A stretch of 64,000 nucleotides of DNA from contig NZ_JAQNDA010000004.1 of assembly GCF_028369065.1 (NCBI RefSeq), positions 124,001 to 188,000 on the forward strand, given 5' to 3'. This DNA is from Marinobacter sp. SS21 (GTDB taxonomy: Bacteria > Pseudomonadota > Gammaproteobacteria > Pseudomonadales > Oleiphilaceae). The notes beneath the pieces are model-generated. The model had not been told where the DNA came from. It saw nothing but the letters and a program-made list of their open reading frames with translations, and did no database searches. The position numbers were made by a program, and so were the translations under genes. This document shows, piece by piece, positions 34,341 to 42,312 of the stretch. Every line of letters starts with the position of its first letter. Position 1 is the stretch's first letter.

Positions 34341-35273
34341 ATGGTCAGGTTTGGCCCTTGGCTGGGCTACGGCACCTTAGCTATTCTGGCACTGCTCGTC
34401 GTTTTGGCGTGGGCGGGAGGTGCGCTTAACTGGCACCGGGAGCCATCCTATGTACTGGCCCGGCACTGGGGCGAGCAAGGCCACGGCCGGGGTCAATTCA
34501 ATAACCCCACCGGTATTGCTGTGACGGCCGATGAGGTTTTCGTTGCAGATGCCGGCAACAGCCGTATTCAGGTCTTCGATAAACTGGGTCGGTACAAACG
34601 GGGCTTTGGCAGCACGGTGTTGGGTCGTCCAATGAATTTGGCGATCGCCGGCGACAGGCTCTACGTGCCTGACTATTTCAAGGACGTCATCCATGTCTTC
34701 ACTCTGGATGGTGAATACCGCCGGGCGATTGAGGCAGACGATGGCTTAACCAGTCCTGGCGGTGTTGCGGTGCGCCCCGACGGCACACTGCTGATTGCTG
34801 ATACCTATGGCCAGCGAGTTGTCCACCTTGACCCTGCTGGCAAACGGCTTGAGAGCTGGAATGGGCGGGGTATCGGCCCAGGGGCGTTCAACTATCCCAC
34901 CGATGTAGCCGTGGCGCTCGATGGTGGCTTCTACGTGGCTGACGGCTACAACGATAGGGTCCTGCAGTTCAGCCGCGACGGCGAGTTCGTCCACAAATGG
35001 GGCGGTCCGTTTGCGATGAACATCCATGGGCCATTCAAGGGGTGGTTTAGCGTCGTGACATCGGTGGCGGTCGGTCCAGACGGGATGGTCTACGTTGCCG
35101 ACTTTTACAACGACCGCATCCAGAAATTTACCCCGTGGGGGCGTTTCCTCACGGCGTTCGGCACCCTTTCCCAGGGTCCGGCACAATCCCATGTGTCGGT
35201 TGCGGTCGATGCCGATCAGACCCTGTGGACAGTGAATTCTGATGCAAGCCGGGTCGAGCGCTGGCGGCCATAA
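34341..35273 (+). CDS. NHL-repeat beta-propeller protein, membrane-anchored
   Basis: One N-terminal membrane segment (GTLAILALLVVLAWAGGAL) is followed by about six NHL repeats, with recurring VADAGNSRIQVFDKLG, DSYGQRVVHLDPAG-like and VADGYNDRVLQFSRDG units, so a six-bladed propeller outside the membrane is likely. NHL propellers bind proteins or ligands and are often found with copper genes, but the role here is unknown. It is last in the plus-strand unit and converges with cusA. Confidence 0.8.
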   Translation: MVRFGPWLGYGTLAILALLVVLAWAGGALNWHREPSYVLARHWGEQGHGRGQFNNPTGIAVTADEVFVADAGNSRIQVFDKLGRYKRGFGSTVLGRPMNLAIAGDRLYVPDYFKDVIHVFTLDGEYRRAIEADDGLTSPGGVAVRPDGTLLIADTYGQRVVHLDPAGKRLESWNGRGIGPGAFNYPTDVAVALDGGFYVADGYNDRVLQFSRDGEFVHKWGGPFAMNIHGPFKGWFSVVTSVAVGPDGMVYVADFYNDRIQKFTPWGRFLTAFGTLSQGPAQSHVSVAVDADQTLWTVNSDASRVERWRP

Positions 35274-35393
35274 AGCAGGTCGGAAACCGTCATTACCAAA
35301 CGAAATTCCGATCCACCGTGGCCCGAGCTGGTGCGTTCAGGGACGCTGAAATCTGCAGGCACAGCCGCAGGGTTCTGATCACCTGCCATCGGA

Positions 35394-38300
35394 TTATTGA
35401 GCGTCTGTTTTTCTGGCGAGTTTGGTCAGTCGTGCGCGCTGCCAGAGATAGAAAATCACCGGGATCAGTAGCAGCGTCAGCAGCAGCGTAGTCACCATGC
35501 CGCCGATCATGGGGCCGGCAATGCGCTGCATGACCTCCGAACCGGTACCGCTGCCCAGCATGATGGGTATCAGGCCGGCGACAATAGCGGCGAAGGTCAT
35601 CATGATCGGCCGCACCCGCTGCGCTGCACCTTGGCTGATCGCCCGGCGCAGGGCGTGCGATGAAAGCTCGGCCGGTTGGTGATCCACCGATTCCAACGCG
35701 TTATGCAGGGATTGATTCAGATATACGAGCATGAGCACGCCGATTTCCACCGCTACCCCTGCAAGGGCTATAAAACCTACGATGACCGCGACCGAAAGAT
35801 TGTAGTCCAGCAGATACATCAGCCAGACGCCACCGATCATGCCAAACGGCAGGGTTCCGAGGATAATGCCTACTTCGGTCAGATTGCGGAAATTCAGGTA
35901 GAGCAGGATTATGATAATGGCTAGCGTTAAGGGGACTACCAGGGTCAGACGCTCCTTGGCTCGCTGCATATATTCGTACTGGCCCGACCAGGCGAGGGAG
36001 TAGCCAGGAGGCAGGGCCACCTGATCCCGTACCCGGGCTTGGGCTTCGGTGACCCAGCTGCCCAGATCACGACCGTCGATATCCACCAGGGTCCAGCCGT
36101 TGAGGCGGGCATTTTCCGATTTGATCATGGGTGGCCCCTGGTCGATCCGGATGTCTGCCACGTCCGCGAGGGCGATACGCTGGCCGTTGGGGGTGATGAG
36201 CGGAAGCAATCGCATCTGTTCAACTGAATCCCGGTAGCCTTGAGGGTAGCGGAGATTGACGGGGTAACGCTCCAGGCCTTCTACGGTGCTGGTTACGTTC
36301 ATGCCACCAATGGCGGTTCGCACCACCGATTGGATATCTGCGATATTCAGTCCGAAACGGGCGGCGGCCTCGCGCTGGATGTCCACCTTGATGTAGCGGC
36401 CACCGGCGACACGCTCGGAAAAGACGGAGGCAGTGCCGGGAATGCCGGACAGCACCAGCTCCAGTGCGACACCAATCTCCTGTATTACCGCCAGGTCTGG
36501 CCCGGCGACCTTGATGCCCACCGGGGTCTTGATGCCGGTGGACAGCATGTCGATGCGGGTTTTGATCGGCATGACCCAGGCGTTGGTGAGGCCGGGAAGT
36601 TTGACCGCCTTGTCCAGCTCTTCGCGCAGGGACTCCGGTGTGATTCCGGGTCGCCATTGGTCCCGGGGCTTGAGCTGAATAAAGGTTTCGATCATCGTCA
36701 GGGGGGCGGGGTCAGTGGCGGTTTCGGCGCGACCGATCTTGCCGAAGACCGTTTCCACTTCCGGAACAGTGGCGATTAGCTTGTCGGTTTGCTGCAAAAT
36801 CTGCCGCGCCTTGCCAATGGAGATGCCGGGGTAAGTGGTGGGCATGTACATCAGGTCCCCTTCGTCCAGCGGTGGCATGAATTCACTGCCCAGTTTGTTG
36901 GTTGGCCAGAAGCCCACCACCAGTATCATCAGGCCACCGGCAAGGGTCAGCAATGGCCGCCGCAGTGCCCATGCGATGACCGGCGTATAGCTGGCAGTCA
37001 GCAGTCGGTTGATGGGGTTGCGGTGCTCTGGCAGTACCTTGCCGCGGATAAAGTATCCCATCAGTACCGGCACCAAGGTGATGGCAAGCCCGGCGGCAGC
37101 TGCCATGGCGTAGGTTTTGGTAAAGGCCAGGGGCGCAAAGAGCTTTCCTTCCTGGGCCTCCAGGGTGAACACCGGCAGAAAACTCACGGTAATGATCATC
37201 AGCGAGAAGAACAGCGCGGGTCCCACTTCACCGGCGGCCTGTGCGATCACTCCCCACCGATTTTCCGTCAAGAGGGGCGTGCGTTCCATGTGCTTATGAA
37301 CGTTTTCCACCATCACGATGGCGCCATCAACCATGGCGCCGATGGCGATGGCAATGCCACCGAGAGACATGATATTGGCGTTAATGCCTTGGGCGTGCAT
37401 GACCACAAAGGCGGCGAGGATACCCACTGGCAAGCTGACGATGATCACCAACGACGAGCGCAGGTGGAACAGGAACACTGCGCAGATCACGACGACGAGC
37501 AGAAATTCCTTCAGCAACTTACCGTACAGGTTGTCCACGGCGTTATTGATCAGCGTGGAGCGGTCGTAGGTGGGCACCACTTCAACGCCGTTCGGCAGGC
37601 TGGCCTTGATGTCGTTCAGGCGTTGCTTTACGCCGTTGATGGTTTCGAGGGCGTTTTCTCCGAAACGCATCACCACGATACCACCGGCCACTTCCCCTTC
37701 GCCGTCCAGTTCGGCAATGCCCCGGCGCATTTGGGGGCCGAGTTGGATCTCCGCCACATCGCTCAATAACAAAGGCTTGCCATTATCATTTACACCAAGT
37801 GGCACCCGGCGCAGGTCGGCTTCGTTCTGTAGGTAGCCGGTGACGCGAACCATGTACTCCGCCTCGGCCATTTCCACCACCGATGCGCCGGTTTCCTGAT
37901 TGGCTTGATGGATGGCGGCATGGATTCGCTGCAGGGTGATGTCGTGGGCGCGCAGTCGGTTTGGGTCCACCACCACCTGATACTGCTTGACCATGCCGCC
38001 CACACTGGCCACTTCGGAGACTCCGGGCACGGTTTGCAGTTCAAATTTCAGGAACCAGTCCTGTATAGCCCGCAGTTCCGCCAAGTCATGCTGACCACTG
38101 CGGTCAAGCAGGGCGTAGGAATAAACCCAGCCTACACCGGTGGCGTCCGGCCCCAGTTCCGGTTTGGCGGCGTCGGGTAGTTGCCCGGCAACCTGGCTTA
38201 GGTATTCCAGCACCCGAGACCGGGCCCAGTACAGATCGGTGTCGTCATCAAAAATCACATAGACAAAGGAATCGCCGAAGAACGAATAGCCCCGAACGGT

Positions 38301-38540
38301 CTTGGCGCCCGGCACTGAGAGCATGGCGGTGGTGAGTGGGTAGGTGACCTGATCCTCTACCACTTGTGGTGCCTGGCCCGGATAGGAGGTCTTGATGATC
38401 ACCTGCACATCCGACAGGTCCGGTATGGCATCAATGGGCGTTTCTCTGATGGAATAGCCTCCCCAGCCCGTCAATATAAGGGTGGCAAGCACTATAAAAA
38501 ATCGATTATGAAGCGACCACTGGATAATGGCGTTAATCAT
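35394..38540 (-). CDS. cusA: Cu(I)/Ag(I) RND efflux pump
   Basis: This is the inner-membrane heavy-metal pump of the Cus system, which extrudes monovalent copper and silver from the periplasm. It has 1048 residues from ATG 38540. AIIQWSLHNRFFIVLATLIL is helix 1, and IGAMVDGAIVMVENVHKHME in TM4 carries the single-Asp signature of the Cu/Ag subgroup rather than the double acidic pattern of zinc/cobalt pumps. Its porter domain includes PDLSDVQVIIKTSYPGQAP. The frame opens 15 codons earlier, but MINAIIQW fits the family start. The unit runs cys-rich, met-rich, cusB, cusF, cusA. Confidence 0.94.
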   Translation of the reverse strand: MINAIIQWSLHNRFFIVLATLILTGWGGYSIRETPIDAIPDLSDVQVIIKTSYPGQAPQVVEDQVTYPLTTAMLSVPGAKTVRGYSFFGDSFVYVIFDDDTDLYWARSRVLEYLSQVAGQLPDAAKPELGPDATGVGWVYSYALLDRSGQHDLAELRAIQDWFLKFELQTVPGVSEVASVGGMVKQYQVVVDPNRLRAHDITLQRIHAAIHQANQETGASVVEMAEAEYMVRVTGYLQNEADLRRVPLGVNDNGKPLLLSDVAEIQLGPQMRRGIAELDGEGEVAGGIVVMRFGENALETINGVKQRLNDIKASLPNGVEVVPTYDRSTLINNAVDNLYGKLLKEFLLVVVICAVFLFHLRSSLVIIVSLPVGILAAFVVMHAQGINANIMSLGGIAIAIGAMVDGAIVMVENVHKHMERTPLLTENRWGVIAQAAGEVGPALFFSLMIITVSFLPVFTLEAQEGKLFAPLAFTKTYAMAAAAGLAITLVPVLMGYFIRGKVLPEHRNPINRLLTASYTPVIAWALRRPLLTLAGGLMILVVGFWPTNKLGSEFMPPLDEGDLMYMPTTYPGISIGKARQILQQTDKLIATVPEVETVFGKIGRAETATDPAPLTMIETFIQLKPRDQWRPGITPESLREELDKAVKLPGLTNAWVMPIKTRIDMLSTGIKTPVGIKVAGPDLAVIQEIGVALELVLSGIPGTASVFSERVAGGRYIKVDIQREAAARFGLNIADIQSVVRTAIGGMNVTSTVEGLERYPVNLRYPQGYRDSVEQMRLLPLITPNGQRIALADVADIRIDQGPPMIKSENARLNGWTLVDIDGRDLGSWVTEAQARVRDQVALPPGYSLAWSGQYEYMQRAKERLTLVVPLTLAIIIILLYLNFRNLTEVGIILGTLPFGMIGGVWLMYLLDYNLSVAVIVGFIALAGVAVEIGVLMLVYLNQSLHNALESVDHQPAELSSHALRRAISQGAAQRVRPIMMTFAAIVAGLIPIMLGSGTGSEVMQRIAGPMIGGMVTTLLLTLLLIPVIFYLWQRARLTKLARKTDAQ

Positions 38541-38608
38541 GAGCGGAATCCGGCTTGTTGGTTGCCGGGAGCAGGCACCAGGCACCAGGCTCCGCTCCCG
38601 GACATTCG

Positions 38609-38950
38609 TTATTGCTTGCTGATGGTCGTCAACTGCTGGCCTTTTCCGGTTGGCGTCAGGGTAAAGGTAACGACGTCACCCTTGTTCAGGCCGTCCAGAT
38701 CCACCTCTGGCGCGATGGAAAACCCCATAGTCATGCGTGGCCAGTTGAGCTCTGCAATTGGCTCGTGATCGAGGGTGACTTGGCGCTTGTCGGCGTTGAT
38801 CGCGGTGATCACGCCCCGGCCCTGAACCGGGTCCATTGATGCTTGGGTGGCCATGCCAGGCATGGAACCGTGGGTGTCTTCCGCGACCGCCAGGGAGGGG
38901 GCCACGGTTGACCCGAGTACAAGTACAGTTAGTAAGGTGTTTAGGTGCAT
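38609..38950 (-). CDS. cusF: Periplasmic copper/silver-binding chaperone CusF
   Basis: CusF carries Cu(I)/Ag(I) to the CusB-CusA pump. The 113-residue protein has a signal peptide (LLTVLVLGSTVAPSLAVA), a Met/His linker (EDTHGSMPGMATQASM), and an OB-fold with VTLDHEPIAELNWPRMTMGF. The His, Trp, Met and Met residues match the H36, W44, M47 and M49 ligand set of Escherichia coli CusF. A second copy of this domain is fused to CusB just upstream. Confidence 0.93.
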   Translation of the reverse strand: MHLNTLLTVLVLGSTVAPSLAVAEDTHGSMPGMATQASMDPVQGRGVITAINADKRQVTLDHEPIAELNWPRMTMGFSIAPEVDLDGLNKGDVVTFTLTPTGKGQQLTTISKQ

Positions 38951-38964
38951 CGCTTTCTCCAGAG

Positions 38965-40455
38965 TTATTGCGCGTCTTGCGCTGGTTGAACGCTTTCGAC
39001 TAGGTAGCCTTCCGGTGTCTCTCGAAAGCTGAAGTTGACGAGCTGACCGAGGGCGAGAGTGTCGGTGCTCACGGACTTGGCAAGATCAAACGCCATGATC
39101 ATGGCGGGCCAGTTCAGTTTGTCGATGGGGGCATGATCAAGGGTGATCGAGTTGCTTTCGGTGTCTAGTTCTGCAATCCGTCCTACGCCCCCGATCAGCT
39201 CTGACGACGAGTTATCTGAACCAGCATCGCTAGCACGTTGCTCCTCTGTTTCAAGTCGCAGCAGGGCGGCCTCAAGGTTGGTCTCGGAGTCGATGAGAAA
39301 TTGGGCGGACACGACCACTTTCTGACCCGGCTCAAGTCCTCCCTCAATCACAACTCGGTCACCGGCTTCTTGGCCAGTAGTGACGAGCGCTGGGCGAAAA
39401 TAGCCGTCGTCTTCGGCCACTAGCACGTGCTGGCGATCACTACGCTGGATCAGTGCCTGGCGAGGGATGGTCAGAAGGTTGTCGCCGATGGGGGCGTTCA
39501 TTGTAAGGTCCACGAACATGTTAGGGCGCAGTCGGCCATCTCCGTTGGGAACTCGCATCCGTGCCCGCAGCGTTCGCGTTGTCGCATCCAGCTCGGGGTA
39601 GACGTAATCAAGGCTGCCTTGCCATTGGGTGCCTGGCATGGAGGGCGTGGTAAATTCGACCGCCTGGCCGGCCCTGACCAGACCGGCCTGACGTTCAAAG
39701 AACTCGGCGATCACCCATACCGAGCTGCGACTGCCTATGGCCATGATCTCGGAATCTGGCCGCACGTACATGCCGGTGCGAACTGGGAGCGAGGCCACGT
39801 AACCGGAGCGGGGGGCAAACACGGTGATGCGCTCGGCCACCTGTGCTGTTTTTCTCAGGTTGGCAATTTGGGCGTCGGTCATGCCCAATGCCCTTAGCTT
39901 GCCGCCCGTTGTGGTCGCTGCCGAATCCCGGTTCATGCGCTCGGACATCAGGAACTCCTGCTGGGCGTTCACCAGCTCGGGCGAATAGATCTCGTACAGC
40001 GGCTCGCCACGGCGTACCTTCTCTCCCAGTGAGCGGGTATGCAGCACCTCTATCCAACCGGCAATGCGGCTATGTACATGGATCAGTCCCTCCTCATCGT
40101 CGGTGACGTAGCCTACCGTGCGGATCGGGACGGAAACTGGCCCCTGGGTAACCGCCTGAGTTCTGACCCCCAGGCTGGCTCTAACGGCGGGCCTTATCCG
40201 CACACCGCCATCAGCCCGACCGGTGTCTTCTTCGTAAACGGGCACCAGGTCCATCCCCATTGGGGATTTGCCGGGTTTATCACGGCGATAATTGGGATCC
40301 ATGGGGGCGACCCAATACAGAGGTTCTTTGTCAGGCGGTCTCCCAGTCTGGCCGCTGGCAGCGGTTGACTCGAACGTAGGTAAAGTTTGCCGACTGGCCA
40401 ACCAACCGGCACTAAAGGCGATAGCGACCACTACCGCGATAAATGCAACACGCAT
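38965..40455 (-). CDS. cusB: CusB adaptor with C-terminal CusF domain
   Basis: This is the periplasmic adaptor of the Cus pump, 496 residues long. An N-terminal anchor is followed by a heavy-metal-binding segment with WVAPMDPNYRRDKPGKSPMG and MDLVPVYE. Lipoyl and barrel regions come next (VHSRIAGWIEVLHTRSLG and FAPRSGYVASLPV), with a short helical hairpin between. From about residue 430 a complete CusF-like OB-fold is appended, with SITLDHAPIDKLNWPAMIMA retaining His, Trp and both Met ligands. This would put a metal donor and the adaptor on one chain. Confidence 0.93.
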   Translation of the reverse strand: MRVAFIAVVVAIAFSAGWLASRQTLPTFESTAASGQTGRPPDKEPLYWVAPMDPNYRRDKPGKSPMGMDLVPVYEEDTGRADGGVRIRPAVRASLGVRTQAVTQGPVSVPIRTVGYVTDDEEGLIHVHSRIAGWIEVLHTRSLGEKVRRGEPLYEIYSPELVNAQQEFLMSERMNRDSAATTTGGKLRALGMTDAQIANLRKTAQVAERITVFAPRSGYVASLPVRTGMYVRPDSEIMAIGSRSSVWVIAEFFERQAGLVRAGQAVEFTTPSMPGTQWQGSLDYVYPELDATTRTLRARMRVPNGDGRLRPNMFVDLTMNAPIGDNLLTIPRQALIQRSDRQHVLVAEDDGYFRPALVTTGQEAGDRVVIEGGLEPGQKVVVSAQFLIDSETNLEAALLRLETEEQRASDAGSDNSSSELIGGVGRIAELDTESNSITLDHAPIDKLNWPAMIMAFDLAKSVSTDTLALGQLVNFSFRETPEGYLVESVQPAQDAQ

Positions 40456-40522
40456 GGATGCGCTCCTGGAGTGGGTTGGGCAAGGCGGGTCGTGTTAGTG
40501 GATCCGCCTTGCCAAGCGCCAA

Positions 40523-40801
40523 TCAGTGATCAATTTGCGAACTCTTGTCGCCCTGAAATTCCAGCATCATGTTCATGCAGGTGTGCATCATGCTGCGCGA
40601 GTGGCTGGCGGACATGCCGCGCATCATCTCGTGCATGTTCCGATGCATCATGTCCATGTCACGCTCTTGTGGCTGAGGTAGGGTGGCCTCAGGGCTTTTT
40701 TCGGGGGGCGGGAGCTCCTCCGAATAGCGGCTGTCGGCCAATGCGACAGGGCTGCCTAATGACAGCGCAGATAAAAGGATGGTGGAGTAAATGAGATTCA
40801 T
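40523..40801 (-). CDS. Small Met/His-rich exported protein
   Basis: A signal peptide (STILLSALSLGSPVALA) is followed by a Pro/Glu linker. Then comes a segment DMDMMHRNMHEMMRGM and SHSRSMMHTCMNMM, where Met and His make up about half of the residues, with one Cys. This fits Cu(I)/Ag(I) binding in the periplasm through thioether clusters. I know no named family with certainty. It lies in the cus unit ahead of cusB, with a 67-base gap. At 92 residues it is easily missed by gene callers. Confidence 0.8.
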   Translation of the reverse strand: MNLIYSTILLSALSLGSPVALADSRYSEELPPPEKSPEATLPQPQERDMDMMHRNMHEMMRGMSASHSRSMMHTCMNMMLEFQGDKSSQIDH

Positions 40802-40891
40802 GGTGGAGTCCTCGTAATTGGCGCACGGTTGCCCACCAGCGCCGACGATTGTCGTTCCGGTGTCCGATAAGCTTTGAAAAAAGGCTGAGAG

Positions 40892-41287
40892 TTAGCCCAA
40901 CGAGGAATTTGGCGGAGGGGTCAAGGTATCGAGTACGATGCTGAGATAGCCGTTTGGGAGATCACGGGCGTTCAGCCTGGAAATGGATGGAGCGATCACG
41001 CCTTCACTGTTTTGAAGGAGTGCGGGCACCGATGCGCCACAACTGCCAATACTGGCGTAGAAGGCGCAATCGGCTAATGTCATGTCATTACAAGCCATAC
41101 CTTGTGCAACATGCTCGGAGGTATCGGGTGATACCGCTTGGCAGCAATCCATCATGGCCGCGTGTGCAGCCCAAACATTCTGGCTTGTGGCTTCCACCGT
41201 TGATTGCCCGAGCGACAGTACCGGCTGCATAAGCACTGCCAGAATTAACAGGGTCAAGATGACTTTGTGGCGCGGCTGGTGTGGCAA
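40892..41287 (-). CDS. Cys-rich small exported protein, first gene of the cus unit
   Basis: The 131-residue protein starts with a hydrophobic segment (ILTLLILAVLMQPVLSL). It has paired and spaced Cys residues in MMDCCQA, MACNDMTLADC and SIGSCGAS, and a Pro-rich end. No family is certain to me. Small proteins with His/Cys patterns and one membrane or signal segment, such as DUF2946, are common at copper loci. The likely start is TTG 41287, with no clear ribosome site, and other TTG/GTG codons follow nearby. It is the first gene after the MerR-type promoter. Confidence 0.6.
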   Translation of the reverse strand: MPHQPRHKVILTLLILAVLMQPVLSLGQSTVEATSQNVWAAHAAMMDCCQAVSPDTSEHVAQGMACNDMTLADCAFYASIGSCGASVPALLQNSEGVIAPSISRLNARDLPNGYLSIVLDTLTPPPNSSLG

Positions 41288-41347
41288 GAAAGGTGATCCC
41301 GCTGGTTAATCGATAATCCTGTGTACGTCGTTATTTCAACAAGCGTC

Positions 41348-41378
41348 ATGGTAAACCTGTGTGCTACTCACAGGTCAA
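41348..41378 (-). promoter_or_regulatory. MerR/CueR-type promoter of the cus unit
   Basis: On the minus strand TTGACC (41373-41378) and TACCAT (41348-41353) are 19 bases apart, with a perfect seven-base dyad ACCTGTG/CACAGGT (arms 41369-41375 and 41355-41361) filling the spacer. This is the layout of the Escherichia coli copA promoter, which CueR activates. Compared with the plus-strand promoter at 33046-33077, TTGAC, GAGTAG and CAGGTT are shared in phase. Confidence 0.8.
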
Positions 41379-41432
41379 CAATAAGGTTGAGGCGATGGGG
41401 ATGGCGATGGCGATGGCGCTAAGTGCATAGCG

Positions 41433-41474
41433 CTTAGTACTTAGTGCTTAGTGCTTAGTGCTTAGTGCTCAGCG
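41433..41474. repeat. CTTAGTG heptamer tandem repeat over the lysE-like stop codon
   Basis: Five tandem heptamers (CTTAGTA, then four CTTAGTG) and one degenerate copy cover the 3' end of the LysE-type gene. The stop codon (41455-41457) lies inside one unit. A run of GATGGC hexamers (about 41394-41418) lies next to it. Change in copy number would alter the C-terminal few residues of the exporter. Confidence 0.8.
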
Positions 41475-42117
41475 CCGGCTCGCTGGCGCCGGAGACCGTG
41501 GAGAACAGCAGCTGCCCCGCCAGCAGGACCAGGATGCCGCCCATCATCCGGTCCAGCCAGTGGCCGAAGCGACTGAACCCGCGCCTTACCCGGGGCAGGG
41601 TAAAGAAGCTGGCCACCATGGCGAACCAGAGCCCGGTGGCGAGGGCAATATACAGCCCATAGGCGGTCTGGATGGCGATGGGGGTGTCCGGACTGATCAG
41701 CACCGAGAACAGCGAGACGAAGAACAGCGTGGCCTTGGGATTGAGGGCGTTGGTCAAAAAGCCCAGGCGGATGGCGGCGAAGCCGCTCTGTGGCCGGGCA
41801 TCGCCGGCGTCTACCGGCAGGCTGCCGGCCTTGGAACGCAAGCACTGGATGGCGATCCAGGTCAGGTACAGCGCGCCCACCACCTTGAGGATACTGAACA
41901 GCACCAGCGACTGCTGGATGATCAGGCCGATCCCCAGCAATGAGTAGGTCACATGCACCAGGATGCCCGCGCCGATGCCGGTGGCGGTAAGCAGGGCATT
42001 GCGCCGGCTCTGGCACAGTGCCTGGCGAATCATCACGGCGAAGTCCGGGCCGGGGCTGGCGACGGCGAGCAGATGAACGATTGCGACGGTCAGAAATTCC
42101 GGCCAATAGCTGTGCAT
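41455..42117 (-). CDS. LysE/RhtB-family amino-acid exporter
   Basis: The 220-residue inner-membrane protein has about six hydrophobic segments and the LysE family opening VHLLAVASPGPDFAVMIRQ, with SRRNALLTATGIGAGILVH. Family members export amino acids or related compounds, and the substrate is not predictable. NALNPKATLFFVSLFSVLIS is the typical middle motif. Its C-terminus ends in a heptamer repeat array. It marks the right side of the copper island and is divergent from the flavoprotein gene. Confidence 0.88.
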   Translation of the reverse strand: MHSYWPEFLTVAIVHLLAVASPGPDFAVMIRQALCQSRRNALLTATGIGAGILVHVTYSLLGIGLIIQQSLVLFSILKVVGALYLTWIAIQCLRSKAGSLPVDAGDARPQSGFAAIRLGFLTNALNPKATLFFVSLFSVLISPDTPIAIQTAYGLYIALATGLWFAMVASFFTLPRVRRGFSRFGHWLDRMMGGILVLLAGQLLFSTVSGASEPALSTKH

Positions 42118-42288
42118 GATCCTCTTAGCCTCGTTGCTGGGGATGATGGTATTCGGGGCGCCTGCAAACGCCAGCGATGCTCCGGAGCCAGGTTAATCGC
42201 GGCACGCCAACTTGTCCTGGCTAAACTACAGTGAATTAATGTGTGAGCTATCCGCATAAACCCATAGGGCGATGGCTATTGGCCATCG

Positions 42289-42305
42289 TCCCCACACGGT
42301 GGGGA
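42289..42305 (+). promoter_or_regulatory. Hairpin over the ribosome-binding site of the flavoprotein gene
   Basis: Arms TCCCCAC and GTGGGGA pair perfectly around a three-base loop. The right arm contains the start of the Shine-Dalgarno sequence GGGGAGGA, which stands four bases before the ATG at 42313. The hairpin could limit ribosome access. A second small hairpin (GATGGC/GCCATC) precedes it. Confidence 0.5.
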
Positions 42306-42312
42306 GGACTGT

